This document shows positions 8,561-17,318 of a DNA stretch of 64,000 bases, in pieces (position 1 is the stretch's first letter; every line of letters starts with the position of its first letter). The notes below the pieces were generated by a model. The model saw only the letters and a program-made list of their open reading frames with translations, did no database searches and was not told where the DNA came from. The position numbers and the translations under genes are program-made. The stretch is from UBA2329 sp964577215 (GTDB lineage Bacteria > Bacteroidota > Bacteroidia > Chitinophagales > Saprospiraceae): positions 1 through 64,000 of the forward strand of contig CAZNYK010000003.1 of NCBI GenBank assembly GCA_964577215.1, written 5' to 3'.

Positions 8561-9277
8561 TCAGATTTCCAGCATATCCCCCATCCCAAAACACCCCTTC
8601 CGGCCAAGTATCCACCGTGCGGCATGGAGTGCGCCCGAGGCAAATCCATCGCGGGAATGCGCCTCGTGGATGAGGGTAATCGAATCAATAGCGGACCTGT
8701 ACGCCACCACGTGCATGCCGGGCACTTCGCCCTCGCGGTGCGATATGACGGGCAGGGCGGCGGGATCGGCCGATTCGCCCTTGCTCCAATGCGTTTTGGC
8801 ATCCAACTCCGGCAGGATGGTTTCCGCCAGGGTAACCGCTGTGCCGCTGGGCGCATCGAGTTTGTGTACGTGATGGGTTTCCTCTATGCGCACCGCGTAC
8901 TGCGGCTGCCGGTTCATAAGTTGGGCAAGGCGGCGATTGGTTTCCATGAACAAATGTACGCCGATGCTGAAATTGGAAGCATAAAAAAACGCCCCGCCCT
9001 TTTCGAGGCACAATTGGCGGGCTTCCTCCATGCGATCGTTCCAGCCCGTAGTGCCGCACACCACCGGGACTCCGGATTCGAGGCAGGCGGCTACATTGCG
9101 GAATGCCGCTTCCGGGCGGCTGAACTCGATGGCTGCATCGACCTGTGAGAGTTGTGCCCGGATTCCTTCCCATTCAATGCCGGAATCTATCCGCAGCACA
9201 ACCTCGTGCCCGTAGGCCGGAGCAAGTGTTTCGATGGCGCGACCCATTTTTCCATATCCGATGAGTGCGATTTTCAT
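8561..9277 (-). CDS. dapB: 4-hydroxy-tetrahydrodipicolinate reductase
   Basis: 238 residues, normal for the family. DapB reduces 4-hydroxy-tetrahydrodipicolinate with NAD(P)H in the diaminopimelate/lysine pathway. Visible: the nucleotide-binding GYGKMGRAIE at residues 7-16, CGTTGW at 74-79, and the catalytic ETHHVHKLDAPSGTA at 133-147 with the His pair and Lys in place. It is first in a two-gene unit with the aldolase gene downstream (5-nt gap). No other lysine-pathway gene is adjacent. Confidence 0.96.
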   Translation of the reverse strand: MKIALIGYGKMGRAIETLAPAYGHEVVLRIDSGIEWEGIRAQLSQVDAAIEFSRPEAAFRNVAACLESGVPVVCGTTGWNDRMEEARQLCLEKGGAFFYASNFSIGVHLFMETNRRLAQLMNRQPQYAVRIEETHHVHKLDAPSGTAVTLAETILPELDAKTHWSKGESADPAALPVISHREGEVPGMHVVAYRSAIDSITLIHEAHSRDGFASGALHAARWILGRKGCFGMGDMLEI

Positions 9278-9363
9278 TTCCTTATGTGACTTGATGCCGC
9301 CGCCGCCGTCGTAACGACAGATCTTAGCAAGTTTTAGTTAGGGAGAACACTAAACACTTTGAG

Positions 9364-9402
9364 GCGCCTTTCGATGAGTAAATCTGCGGAAGGCGCTTTT
9401 TT
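9364..9402 (+). terminator. Intrinsic-terminator-like hairpin with T6 run
   Basis: GCGCCTTTCG (9364-9373) pairs with CGGAAGGCGC (9387-9396) with one G-T pair, followed by six T on the plus strand. No plus-strand gene lies upstream to use it. It sits in the gap between two minus-strand genes next to a second hairpin at 9415-9452. Confidence 0.5.
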
Positions 9403-9414
9403 GCCTGAAACAGC

Positions 9415-9452
9415 AAGGGCCATTCCGAACACTGATCGTCGAAATGGCCCTT
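9415..9452. terminator. Perfect 10-bp stem-loop downstream of the Cys-rich protein gene
   Basis: AAGGGCCATT (9415-9424) pairs perfectly with AATGGCCCTT (9443-9452). It lies 32 nt beyond the stop codon of the minus-strand gene at 9484-9906 and probably ends or stabilises that transcript. Only a weak T-rich tail follows on either strand. Confidence 0.5.
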
Positions 9453-9483
9453 TGTATGTGCCGGAAGCCCGGTCAGAGGATTA

Positions 9484-9906
9484 TTAAGCTTTTGATTTGG
9501 CGCCCTTTCCTTTGGCCGGCGCTGCATCCGTTTTGTCTTTGGAACAGCATCCTGCTGCTGCCTTTTCACCGTCTGCGCAATGAGCTTTGGCTTCTTTTGC
9601 GGCCGTTCCGGCGTCAATAAACTGGTTCGTCTTGGTGCAGTATTCCACTGCGGTGTAAGAAACAGCGCCGGTTTCGGCATTGACAACTTTGCGGACGTAA
9701 GACACTTCACCAGTTGCGTTGGTGCGCTGTTCGATGTCGGCGCCGATGGAAGGCGTAGCGTCGGCAGAAGCCGTAGAAGCTTTGCCTTTAGAGCAGCAGG
9801 AGGCAGCGGAAGCGCCGGCTGTGGAAGCCTTGCTGCCGCAGCTTTGAGCCTCGGCGGTCATGGCCACACCGAAGACGAGGGCGAAGAACAGGATCACTCT
9901 TTTCAT
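9484..9906 (-). CDS. Small secreted Cys- and Lys-rich protein of unknown function
   Basis: 140 residues from the ATG at 9906, which gives a signal peptide (MKRVILFFALVFGVAMTAEA) cut before QSCGSK. The mature chain has three related motifs, SCGSK, SCCSKGK and GCCSKDK, plus two single Cys, in an Ala/Lys/Thr-rich low-complexity background. The middle section (SYVRKVVNAETGAVSYTAVEYC) looks like a short beta structure. Paired Cys next to Lys could bind metal or form disulfides in the periplasm; this is inference only. I do not recognise the family. A stem-loop follows the stop. Confidence 0.7.
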   Translation of the reverse strand: MKRVILFFALVFGVAMTAEAQSCGSKASTAGASAASCCSKGKASTASADATPSIGADIEQRTNATGEVSYVRKVVNAETGAVSYTAVEYCTKTNQFIDAGTAAKEAKAHCADGEKAAAGCCSKDKTDAAPAKGKGAKSKA

Positions 9907-10015
9907 AATTTGATTTTTGTTGGTGGATAAAACGCTGCAAAGTAAAGGTTTTTTTGGCTGATAGTTTGTTACCAAAGTTTTAACGTTTTCTTAAAACCGG
10001 TTTTCGGTATTCCCT

Positions 10016-10023
10016 TACCTTCG
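10016..10023 (+). promoter_or_regulatory. Candidate -7 element before coaD (TACCTTCG)
   Basis: TACCTTCG differs from the Bacteroidota -7 consensus TAnnTTTG at one base and lies 19 nt before the coaD ATG. The same TTCG variant precedes smpB and the FAD oxidoreductase gene. Confidence 0.4.
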
Positions 10024-10042
10024 CTCTCCAAACCTGAATACC

Positions 10043-10519
10043 ATGAAGAAAATTGCCGTTTTTCCCGGATCTTTCGACCCCATCACCACCGGGCACGTGG
10101 AGATCGTGCGCCGCGCCCTGCCCTTGTTTGACGAGATCGTAGTAGCCATCGGCGTCAATTCGCAAAAGAGCTATTTGTTCAGCTTGGAGCAGCGCCTGCA
10201 ATGGCTGCGCGACGTTTTTGCCGGCGAACCGAAGGTCCGGGTGGATTTCTTTGAAAATCTCACCGCTCATTACTGCATGCGCATCGGGGCGGGTTACCTG
10301 ATCCGCGGCCTGCGCAACGCCTCTGACTTTGACTATGAAAAAACCATTTCCCAACTCAACGACGTCCTGGGCCACGGCGTGGACACCATTTTCCTCATCA
10401 GCCGGCCCAATTTTTCGCACATCAGCTCCACCATCGTGCGCGAGATCATCCGCGGCGGCGGCGATGCCGGGCCGTTTTTGCCACCGGAGGTAGTGGTGGC
10501 GATTAAAGATCACGAATAG
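10043..10519 (+). CDS. coaD: Pantetheine-phosphate adenylyltransferase
   Basis: 158 residues, typical for CoaD, which transfers AMP from ATP to 4'-phosphopantetheine in coenzyme A synthesis. Nucleotidyltransferase motif GSFDPITTGH is at residues 9-18, RGLRNASDFDYE at 88-99, and the ISSTIVRE signature at 127-134. A single gene with its own probable promoter. The DNA after it contains short AACTTCT-type direct repeats (about 10590-10617). Confidence 0.97.
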   Translation: MKKIAVFPGSFDPITTGHVEIVRRALPLFDEIVVAIGVNSQKSYLFSLEQRLQWLRDVFAGEPKVRVDFFENLTAHYCMRIGAGYLIRGLRNASDFDYEKTISQLNDVLGHGVDTIFLISRPNFSHISSTIVREIIRGGGDAGPFLPPEVVVAIKDHE

Positions 10520-10724
10520 TGAGTTTGACGGATGCAGATAGGATACCCTGCATCAACTCCATTTTCCCGGCACCCTGTTTCCCCACCTTCTTAACTTCTA
10601 AACTTCTAAACTTCTACTTTTCCCCTTACAAGTTCTTGGAAAATAGAGAGATAAGGTTAATTTTGCAGAATGAAAGCCGGGCCGGGAATAAACCGGCGTG
10701 AAAAAGCGGAAACAGCAGGACACT

Positions 10725-12914
10725 ATGCCGAAGATTTTCCCATTCTACAAACAGTTGGATGCCAACGATTGCGGGGCTTCTTGTCTCCGTATGATAGCCC
10801 GTTCTTACGGCCGCTATTACTCGTTGGACACCTTGCGGGAAATGACCTACATAGGCAAGCAGGGCGTTTCCATGCTCGGCATAAGCGACGCAGCCGAACG
10901 CATCGGCTTCCAGACGCTCGCCGTCAAAACTTCCTACGAACGCCTGCAAAAAGACATTCCGCTGCCTTGCATCGCACATTGGAAACAGGAGCACTTTATC
11001 GTGGTGTACAAGGCCACCGACAAGTATGTGTGGATTGCCGATCCGGCCGCAGGCAAGTTCAGGCTTACGCGCCGGCAGTTTCTCGACAACTGGGCCGCCG
11101 ATTTCGAAAAAGGCGAACCGGCAGGTATCCTGCTGCTGCTGCAACCCACCCCTGAGTTCTACAACCGGGGCGAATCCCGGATCGACAAAGGCGGCTTAGG
11201 CTATGTGTGGTCTTATTTCAAACATTACAGCTCTTACCTGCTCCAGATTGCGGCGGGCCTGCTCATAGGCGTGATTTTGCAGATCGCCTTCCCTTTCATT
11301 CTCAAAGAGGTGGTGGATTCCGGCATCCAAAAAGAGGATACTGGCTTTATTCACGCGGCCATCCTTGCGCTTTTCGTGCTTTTCCTCTCCAATTTGTTCG
11401 TCGAATACCTCCGGGGCTGGATTGTACTTCACTTAGGCGTGCGGGTCAACATCAATCTCATTTCCGACTTTCTCATCAAACTCACCAACCTGCCGCTCAA
11501 GTACTTCGATACCAAAATGACCGGGGATCTGCTCCAGCGCATTTTCGACCACGAGCGCGTGCAGCGTTTTCTCTCCTCTACCTCGCTGTTCTCGGTTTTC
11601 TCTTTTTTCTCTTTTATTGCCTTTTTCACTGTACTGGCATCATGGAATACTACTGTTTTCCTTCTTTTTGCCGGCGGCACTTTAGTGAGCGTAGCCTGGT
11701 TTTACCTGTTCACCACCTACCGCCGCGATTTGGATTACGCTCGTTTCGACCAGGCTACTGACAACCAAAACAGCCTCATAGAACTGATCACCGGCATGCC
11801 CGATGTGAAGCTCCACAACGCAGAGAAACAAAAACGCTGGGCTTGGGAGCGCTCCCAGGCAAAGCTTTTCCGCACCGGAATGGATACCATGCGGGTGGAC
11901 CAGATACAGAAAACCGGCGCTCAGTTCATCAACGAAGCCAAAAACCTCCTCATCATCTTTTTCGTAGCCTTGCAGGTAGTAGAGGGGCGCATGAGCCTCG
12001 GGATGCTGGTGGCTATTCAGTACATCATCGGCCAACTCAACGGACCACTCAATCAATTTGTGGACTTCATCCGCTCTTTCCAGGAAGCGCGCATCAGCTT
12101 AGAGCGCATGAATGAGATCCACAACAAGGAAAACGAAGAGCGCATCGAAGAAAAGATCAGCTTGTTGCCAGATTGGGGCGACCTCGTTCTCGACCGGGTT
12201 TCCTTCCAATACAACGGCCCCCACTCCCCTATGGTGCTCAAGAACATCCGCCTGCGCATCCCCAAGGGCAAAACCACCGCTATCGTAGGGGCAAGCGGCA
12301 GCGGCAAAACCACGCTGCTCAAGCTCCTGCTCAACTACTACCAGCCTACCGAGGGCGCGGTGCGCGTCGGCGACGTCAACATTGCCAATATCCAAAACCG
12401 GCTGTGGAGGCAAAAATGCGGCGCCGTTCTGCAGGATGGCTTCGTCTTTAATGATACCATCGCGAGGAACATCGCTCTCGGCGACGAGATCATCGACAAG
12501 GTGCGCTTGCTGCACGCCGTCAAAGCCGCCAACATCCAAACCTACATCGAATCGCTGCCGCTGGGCTACAACACCCGGATCGGGGCTGAAGGCCAGGGGC
12601 TCAGCTTAGGCCAGAAACAACGCATTCTCATCGCCCGCTCCGTGTATAAATCACCCGAATACCTGTTCTTCGACGAAGCTACTTCCGCACTGGACGCTTA
12701 CAATGAGATGATCGTGATGGAAAACCTGGCCGAGCATTTTAAAAAACGCACCATGGTCATAGTGGCACACCGCCTCAGCACCGTTATGAACGCAGACTAT
12801 ATCGTCGTGCTGGACTCCGGCGAAATCGTAGAGCAAGGCACACATGAGGAATTGGCCTACAACCGGGGCGCTTATTATCACTTGGTGAAAAACCAGTTGG
12901 AACTTGGGGGGTAA
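10725..12914 (+). CDS. Peptidase-containing (C39) ABC transporter, exporter type
   Basis: 729 residues from the ATG at 10725, which places the peptidase motif close to the N-terminus as is usual and has AGGA 9 nt upstream; an in-frame ATG at 10698 is also possible. Order: C39 cysteine peptidase 1-130 (Gln10, Cys16 in DANDCGASCLRM, His in EHFIVVYK, Asp in IADPA); ABC membrane domain about 150-440; nucleotide-binding domain about 480-729 with GASGSGKTT, LSLGQKQR and FFDEATSALD. Such proteins cut double-Gly leader peptides and export the product. The next gene, an HlyD adaptor, starts directly at the stop (TAAATG). No leader-peptide substrate gene is visible nearby. Confidence 0.93.
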   Translation: MPKIFPFYKQLDANDCGASCLRMIARSYGRYYSLDTLREMTYIGKQGVSMLGISDAAERIGFQTLAVKTSYERLQKDIPLPCIAHWKQEHFIVVYKATDKYVWIADPAAGKFRLTRRQFLDNWAADFEKGEPAGILLLLQPTPEFYNRGESRIDKGGLGYVWSYFKHYSSYLLQIAAGLLIGVILQIAFPFILKEVVDSGIQKEDTGFIHAAILALFVLFLSNLFVEYLRGWIVLHLGVRVNINLISDFLIKLTNLPLKYFDTKMTGDLLQRIFDHERVQRFLSSTSLFSVFSFFSFIAFFTVLASWNTTVFLLFAGGTLVSVAWFYLFTTYRRDLDYARFDQATDNQNSLIELITGMPDVKLHNAEKQKRWAWERSQAKLFRTGMDTMRVDQIQKTGAQFINEAKNLLIIFFVALQVVEGRMSLGMLVAIQYIIGQLNGPLNQFVDFIRSFQEARISLERMNEIHNKENEERIEEKISLLPDWGDLVLDRVSFQYNGPHSPMVLKNIRLRIPKGKTTAIVGASGSGKTTLLKLLLNYYQPTEGAVRVGDVNIANIQNRLWRQKCGAVLQDGFVFNDTIARNIALGDEIIDKVRLLHAVKAANIQTYIESLPLGYNTRIGAEGQGLSLGQKQRILIARSVYKSPEYLFFDEATSALDAYNEMIVMENLAEHFKKRTMVIVAHRLSTVMNADYIVVLDSGEIVEQGTHEELAYNRGAYYHLVKNQLELGG

Positions 12915-14216
12915 ATGGAAAGAGAACAAGACAACATCGAACTCCGCAGCGAGGAGGTTCAGGAAATCCTGGGTACGCCGCCGGGATGGTTGGCCCGCTG
13001 GGGCACTTTGACGGCCCTTGCCGGAGTGGTGGTCATGGGCTGGATCGGCTATTGGATAGAACTTCCGGAGACTGTTGAAGCCGATATCAAGATCACCTCC
13101 AAAGACCCGCCGCGCCGGTTCATCGCATCCAGAACTACCATGCTCAAAGAGGTATTAGTGGAAAACGAAGGCCGGGTGGACAGCGGCAAAACGATCCTGC
13201 TATTCGACTCCAAAGCCAGGCTGGGGCATGTGCTCAACCTCGAATCCGATCTGCTGGGCGTAAAATCCGACACCCAAATCCTCAACCTCAGGCCAAGCAG
13301 AGACCTCCTGCTCGGCGAACTGCTCAGCGATTATTACGACTTCCTCGAAAAATGGGAGCAATACGACATGGTCAGTTCCCGCAAATTGGATACCTACGGC
13401 AGGCGCGAAATGGAAACCAGGATCCGTGAACTTGAAATCGGCATCGAGGAACTGCACCGGAAAAGGGAACGCCTGCAAAGGCGGCTTGAAGAAGTGAAAA
13501 GCGCCTACGAAAAAGAACAGCAAATGTTCAACAAGGGCATGCTGACGCGGGAAGACCTCAACCCCACCCGTACGGAAAAAGACAGGTACGAACGCGAGAT
13601 TCAAGATATTCAGTCAGATATCCGCACCAAAAGCTTTCAGATATCCACCCTGCGAGATAAAGCCCGCTCAAGCAGCGGCCGCGCCAAAGCCCTCCAGGAC
13701 CAAACCATCGCACTAAATTTGCTCAAAGACAGCTTTGCCAAGCTAAAAAACAAAGTGTCGGAATGGAAACGGGAGTACACCGTTGAAGCGCCTATCAGCG
13801 GCACCGTTTTGTATGGGAAAGACAACCTGGCCCCGGGGCAATTCGTGCAACGCGATTCCCTGCTGCTCGTCATCCTGCCCGTCAAACCGGTCGGGATGGT
13901 AGGCAAATTGGACCTGTCCGTAGAAGAGGCCGGACAGGTGGTCAAAGGGCAAAGGGTTCAAGTCAAGCTCTACGACTATCCATTCCCCGATTACGGCGCC
14001 ACCTGGGGATACGTGGAGTCCAAGGGCAAAATACCCTCCGGAGGAAGACTGCCGGTGGATATTCACTTTGCAGGAGATACCCTTGTGACTACCAAAGGCG
14101 GTCGTATTCAACCTGAGGGAGAAATGCGCGGCAAAGCCACCATCTTCATTTCCAAACGGCGCCTCATCCAGCGGCTTTTCGGCGTGGGGCGGCAAAAAGG
14201 CCCACTTCATTCTTAA
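12915..14216 (+). CDS. HlyD-family periplasmic adaptor of the C39 exporter
   Basis: 433 residues. One membrane segment near residues 30-52 (LTALAGVVVMGWIGYWIEL), a biotinyl/lipoyl-like half (VLVENEGRVDSGKTILLFDSKA), a long charged coiled coil about 145-275, then the second lipoyl half and a beta-barrel (VEAPISGTVLY, LAPGQFV). The adaptor would bridge the ABC exporter to an outer-membrane channel; no TolC-type gene is in the window. The ATG touches the stop codon of the ABC gene, so translational coupling is likely. Confidence 0.92.
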   Translation: MEREQDNIELRSEEVQEILGTPPGWLARWGTLTALAGVVVMGWIGYWIELPETVEADIKITSKDPPRRFIASRTTMLKEVLVENEGRVDSGKTILLFDSKARLGHVLNLESDLLGVKSDTQILNLRPSRDLLLGELLSDYYDFLEKWEQYDMVSSRKLDTYGRREMETRIRELEIGIEELHRKRERLQRRLEEVKSAYEKEQQMFNKGMLTREDLNPTRTEKDRYEREIQDIQSDIRTKSFQISTLRDKARSSSGRAKALQDQTIALNLLKDSFAKLKNKVSEWKREYTVEAPISGTVLYGKDNLAPGQFVQRDSLLLVILPVKPVGMVGKLDLSVEEAGQVVKGQRVQVKLYDYPFPDYGATWGYVESKGKIPSGGRLPVDIHFAGDTLVTTKGGRIQPEGEMRGKATIFISKRRLIQRLFGVGRQKGPLHS

Positions 14217-14544
14217 AGATAGCTTTGATAACCAACCCTAAAGCTTTTATTTTTGACGCTGAATTATTTTAATCTTTATGATTAACGCTGCCTTACTGAC
14301 CACAAAATCAAACATTTAGATTAGCGTCCCTCATTGTATAACGACCAAACATAACCAATCATAAAAATCAGCGTCTTTCAGCGTCTAAACAGGCTCGCGC
14401 CCTTGCTCGCGTGGCTTAAGTTACCGCGTATGCGACCCTTGGTCAGGATTTTCCTTTTTCCTTTTTCCTTTTTCCTTTTTCCTTCTTTCGATACAACCTC
14501 TCAGCGACCAAACCTGGTAACTTCGCCCCTTTGGATTGAATAAC
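14217..14544. other. Non-coding gap with phased CAGCGTC words and a hexamer repeat
   Basis: No gene is visible in these 328 bp. The left part has GACGCTG (14255) and AACGCTG (14284); the right part has GCGTC (14324) and two CAGCGTC words exactly 10 bp apart (14369 and 14379), so the two sides are inverted. A CTTTTT/CC tract (TTTTCC repeated) runs about 14451-14485. TAACTTCG at 14518-14525 is a possible -7 element for the next gene. Confidence 0.6.
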
Positions 14545-15690
14545 ATGCCTGTAAAAGCAACCCAATACGATTTCCTCATCATCGGCGGAGGCCTCTTCGG
14601 CGTGTATGCTGCGCTGTATTTAGCCCGGCACGGCTGTTCCGTCGTATTGGTAGAAATGGAGGACGCGTTGCTCAAAAAAGCTTCTATCGTCAACCAGGCC
14701 CGCCTGCACAGCGGCTACCACTACCCGCGCAGCGTGGCCACCGCCCGCATGAGCGACGACCACAAGGCCCGCTTCATCGCAGAGCACCGCCCATTCGTAC
14801 TTTTCGATTTTGAAAAATTCTACGCCATTGACAAGTTCGGCTCCTTCACCGACGCGGGGCAGTTTGAGCGCTTTTGCGACTTCATCGGCATACGCCACGA
14901 CAGGGTGGAGTCGCATCCCTGGTTCAATTTCGACCGCATAGAGGCCCTCTACGCCACTACCGAGTACACCTTCGACCCCGTGCTGATCGCCGAATACTAC
15001 CGGCTGCAAATAGAGGCGCAACCCGGCATTGCCGTTTACAAAAACACCATTGTGGCAGAAGCCGCCGCAGCCGGGAATGCCTGGCACGCCGTGCTGGAAA
15101 ACCGGCACCACCACACTCGCAGCGAGATAGAAGCCGCCCAGGTCATCAATGCCACCTATGCGGGCAGCAATGCCGTAAACCGCCTCTTCGGGCTGGAGGA
15201 TATCAACCTCATGCACGAGATTTCCGAGATCGCTTTCGTCAGTTCCCCGCAGATTAGCCGCATCGGCCTTACCATCATGGACGGGCAGTTCGGCTCTATC
15301 ATGCCCTACGGCCTGTCGGGCATGTTGTCGCTGTCTTCTGTGGCTTACACCCATCACAAAGTGTCTTACGACAACCTCCCCCGCTTCCACTGCCAAAGCC
15401 TGAACCCGGCCTGCCGCCCCGAGCTGCCGGCCAACTGCAATTTCTGCCCGGCCAAGCCCGCATCCAATGCCGCCAAGATGATCGCGCAGATCGGCCACTA
15501 CTTCCAGCCGGAGGTGGAACTGCGTTACTACTTCAGCCTCTTCACCATCAAAAGCAAGCTGAAGGCCAGCTATATAGACGACGGTCGACCTACCGAGATC
15601 AGCCCTCTGAGCGAAAATCCCCGTTTTTATTGCATCTTTGCCGGTAAGATCAATTCCATTTACGAAATCGAAAAGGTCATTCCTTTTTAA
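14545..15690 (+). CDS. FAD-dependent oxidoreductase (DAO family)
   Basis: 381 residues from the ATG at 14545. The N-terminus has a dinucleotide-binding fold (YDFLIIGGGLFGVYAALYLAR) and an acidic end of the second strand (VVLVEMED), typical of D-amino-acid-oxidase/glycine-oxidase type flavoproteins, then QARLHSGYHYPRS. A cluster with several Cys (CQSLNPACRP, CNFCPAK) near residues 280-305 is unusual. The substrate is not evident. The arginine deiminase gene follows after 13 nt, so the two are probably co-transcribed, which hints at amino-acid metabolism. Confidence 0.85.
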   Translation: MPVKATQYDFLIIGGGLFGVYAALYLARHGCSVVLVEMEDALLKKASIVNQARLHSGYHYPRSVATARMSDDHKARFIAEHRPFVLFDFEKFYAIDKFGSFTDAGQFERFCDFIGIRHDRVESHPWFNFDRIEALYATTEYTFDPVLIAEYYRLQIEAQPGIAVYKNTIVAEAAAAGNAWHAVLENRHHHTRSEIEAAQVINATYAGSNAVNRLFGLEDINLMHEISEIAFVSSPQISRIGLTIMDGQFGSIMPYGLSGMLSLSSVAYTHHKVSYDNLPRFHCQSLNPACRPELPANCNFCPAKPASNAAKMIAQIGHYFQPEVELRYYFSLFTIKSKLKASYIDDGRPTEISPLSENPRFYCIFAGKINSIYEIEKVIPF

Positions 15691-15703
15691 GCCTTTAACC
15701 AAT

Positions 15704-16963
15704 ATGCAAGCCAAAGTACAAGTCTCCTCCGAGATCGGACAGCTCAAGCGGGTCATCGTGCACCGCCCCGATTCAGGTATCTCCCGCATTTCGCCCAAAC
15801 GCGCCGAAGAACTGCTCTTCGACGACATCGTGCACCTGCCCCGCATGCAAGCCGAGCACGACACCTTCACCGAAGTGCTCAAAGCATTCCTCGGTCCGGA
15901 CAACGTGCTGGAAACCACCGCCCTCATCCGGGAAGCATTGGACGCCGACGCCGAAACAAAAACGGAACTGCTCAACCTCATCGTCGGTTACGAAGAACTG
16001 CCCACCTCTGCCAAAGACATGCTCTCTGAGCTTCCCCACGACGTCCTCAGCGAGGTACTCATCACCGGCTATTACCCCGAGCAGGATTACATCCTCTTCG
16101 ATCCCATCCCGAATTTCATCTTCACCCGCGACATCGCCGTGGTGGTCAACGACCACGTGGTGGTGACCAAAGCTGCAAAAGAGGCCCGTTTCCGCGAGAA
16201 CTTCCTCACCCGTTTCATATTCTGGTCGCATCCCATTTTCCGGGAGATGCGCGAGGCGGGCAAGATCATCAACCTCAACAAGGTGGACCTTTTCCCTCCA
16301 TCCAAGCGCGGCGAGTGGGTATCGGTCGAAGGGGGCGACATGATGATCCTCAACGAGGACTACCTGCTCATCGGCCACAGCGAACGCACCTCCGAGCATG
16401 GCATCCGCTCGCTGGCGCAGTACCTGCTCGATCGCGGCATCGTGAAAAACGTGGCGCAGATCAACATCCCTCAGGATCGCTCCTTTATGCACATCGATAC
16501 CATCTTCACCCAGATCCGGCAGGACCACATCGTGGCTTACAAGCCTATCGTCGTGGAGGGGCTGAGTTCAAGCGTGGAAGTATTGCGCCAGCATGGCAAG
16601 CCGGGCATTTACCCATCGGTAAAGGATTTCATCCTCGAAGAGGTCAACCCCGGTATGCGGTTTATCCTCAGCGGCAACGGCGAATCGCCCTACCAGGAAC
16701 GCGAGCAATGGACCGACGGCTGCAACCTCGTGGCCATCAAGCCCGGCGTAGCGCTCACATATGACCGCAACCCCAGGACGGAGGAAGCCTTCGAGGCCGC
16801 GGGCTACAGCATACTGCACGCTTATGAGTTCTTGGATGCGGTGAAAACGGGGCGCATACAGGCCGCTCAATTGGAGAATACCATCATCACTTTGCCTTCC
16901 AGCGAGTTGTCGAGAGCCAGAGGAGGATCTCATTGTATGACGTGCCCGGTGGAGAGGGGGTAG
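15704..16963 (+). CDS. arcA: Arginine deiminase
   Basis: 419 residues from the ATG at 15704, which fits the usual N-terminus (VSSEIGQLKRVIVHRP). The enzyme hydrolyses arginine to citrulline and ammonia. Guanidino-modifying motifs are present: FTRDIAVVV, VEGGDMM, FMHIDTIFT with the catalytic His, and near the C-terminus GGSHCMTCP with the nucleophilic Cys. No ornithine carbamoyltransferase or carbamate kinase lies nearby, so this is not a complete ADI operon. It probably shares a transcript with the upstream FAD oxidoreductase. Confidence 0.93.
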   Translation: MQAKVQVSSEIGQLKRVIVHRPDSGISRISPKRAEELLFDDIVHLPRMQAEHDTFTEVLKAFLGPDNVLETTALIREALDADAETKTELLNLIVGYEELPTSAKDMLSELPHDVLSEVLITGYYPEQDYILFDPIPNFIFTRDIAVVVNDHVVVTKAAKEARFRENFLTRFIFWSHPIFREMREAGKIINLNKVDLFPPSKRGEWVSVEGGDMMILNEDYLLIGHSERTSEHGIRSLAQYLLDRGIVKNVAQINIPQDRSFMHIDTIFTQIRQDHIVAYKPIVVEGLSSSVEVLRQHGKPGIYPSVKDFILEEVNPGMRFILSGNGESPYQEREQWTDGCNLVAIKPGVALTYDRNPRTEEAFEAAGYSILHAYEFLDAVKTGRIQAAQLENTIITLPSSELSRARGGSHCMTCPVERG

Positions 16964-17070
16964 GTTTAGAAGTTGAGAAGTTGAGAGGTTGAGGGGAAGA
17001 CGGGTAGAGACAACGCATGCGTTGTCTTCTGAATAAGAAAAGTAGATGAGTAGATTTAGCCGGAAAAGAA

Positions 17071-17087
17071 ATCTGTCAAAATCTGTG
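17071..17087 (+). repeat. Half-site of 10-bp-phased ATCTGT words
   Basis: ATCTGTC (17071) and ATCTGTG (17081) are exactly 10 bp apart and match the right arm of the GxxExxY cassette at 1653-1683. No complementary multi-word arm is seen nearby, so this may be a decayed copy. Confidence 0.45.
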
Positions 17088-17117
17088 CAACCAGTGGACA
17101 GATTAAAATACGGCCTT

Positions 17118-17318
17118 TTACCGAGGTGGTGTATGAGCCGTGCTACCACCCTTCCTGAACCCATACGGGCAATGCCGGCAACCATTCCGGCAGCAATAGC
17201 CGCGTTTGCGCAGGAAGTGCTCGGTAAGCACAAAGAGGCCGTTCTCCATGTAATAATCCACGCCCTCTTTCAAAGGCGCATCTGATGGAACTGGTTTATC
17301 CGTCTTTTTTTCAGCCAT
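17118..17318 (-). CDS. DUF5522 family small Cys-rich protein
   Basis: 66 residues. It shows the family pattern YYMENGLFVLTEHFL followed by RGYCCRNGCRHCPYGF, in which four Cys and one His could form a small metal site. The function is unknown. Its ATG abuts the stop codon of the upstream DUF6580 gene (TAAATG), a sign of translational coupling. Confidence 0.85.
   Translation of the reverse strand: MAEKKTDKPVPSDAPLKEGVDYYMENGLFVLTEHFLRKRGYCCRNGCRHCPYGFRKGGSTAHTPPR

Noticed and set aside
10519..10701. Leader-peptide substrate for the C39 exporter
   Set aside because: The frame has no double-Gly leader, no good start context and contains intergenic repeat sequence.
14620..15981. A 453-codon minus-strand open frame
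   Set aside because: Antisense to the FAD oxidoreductase and the start of arginine deiminase; no family signal.
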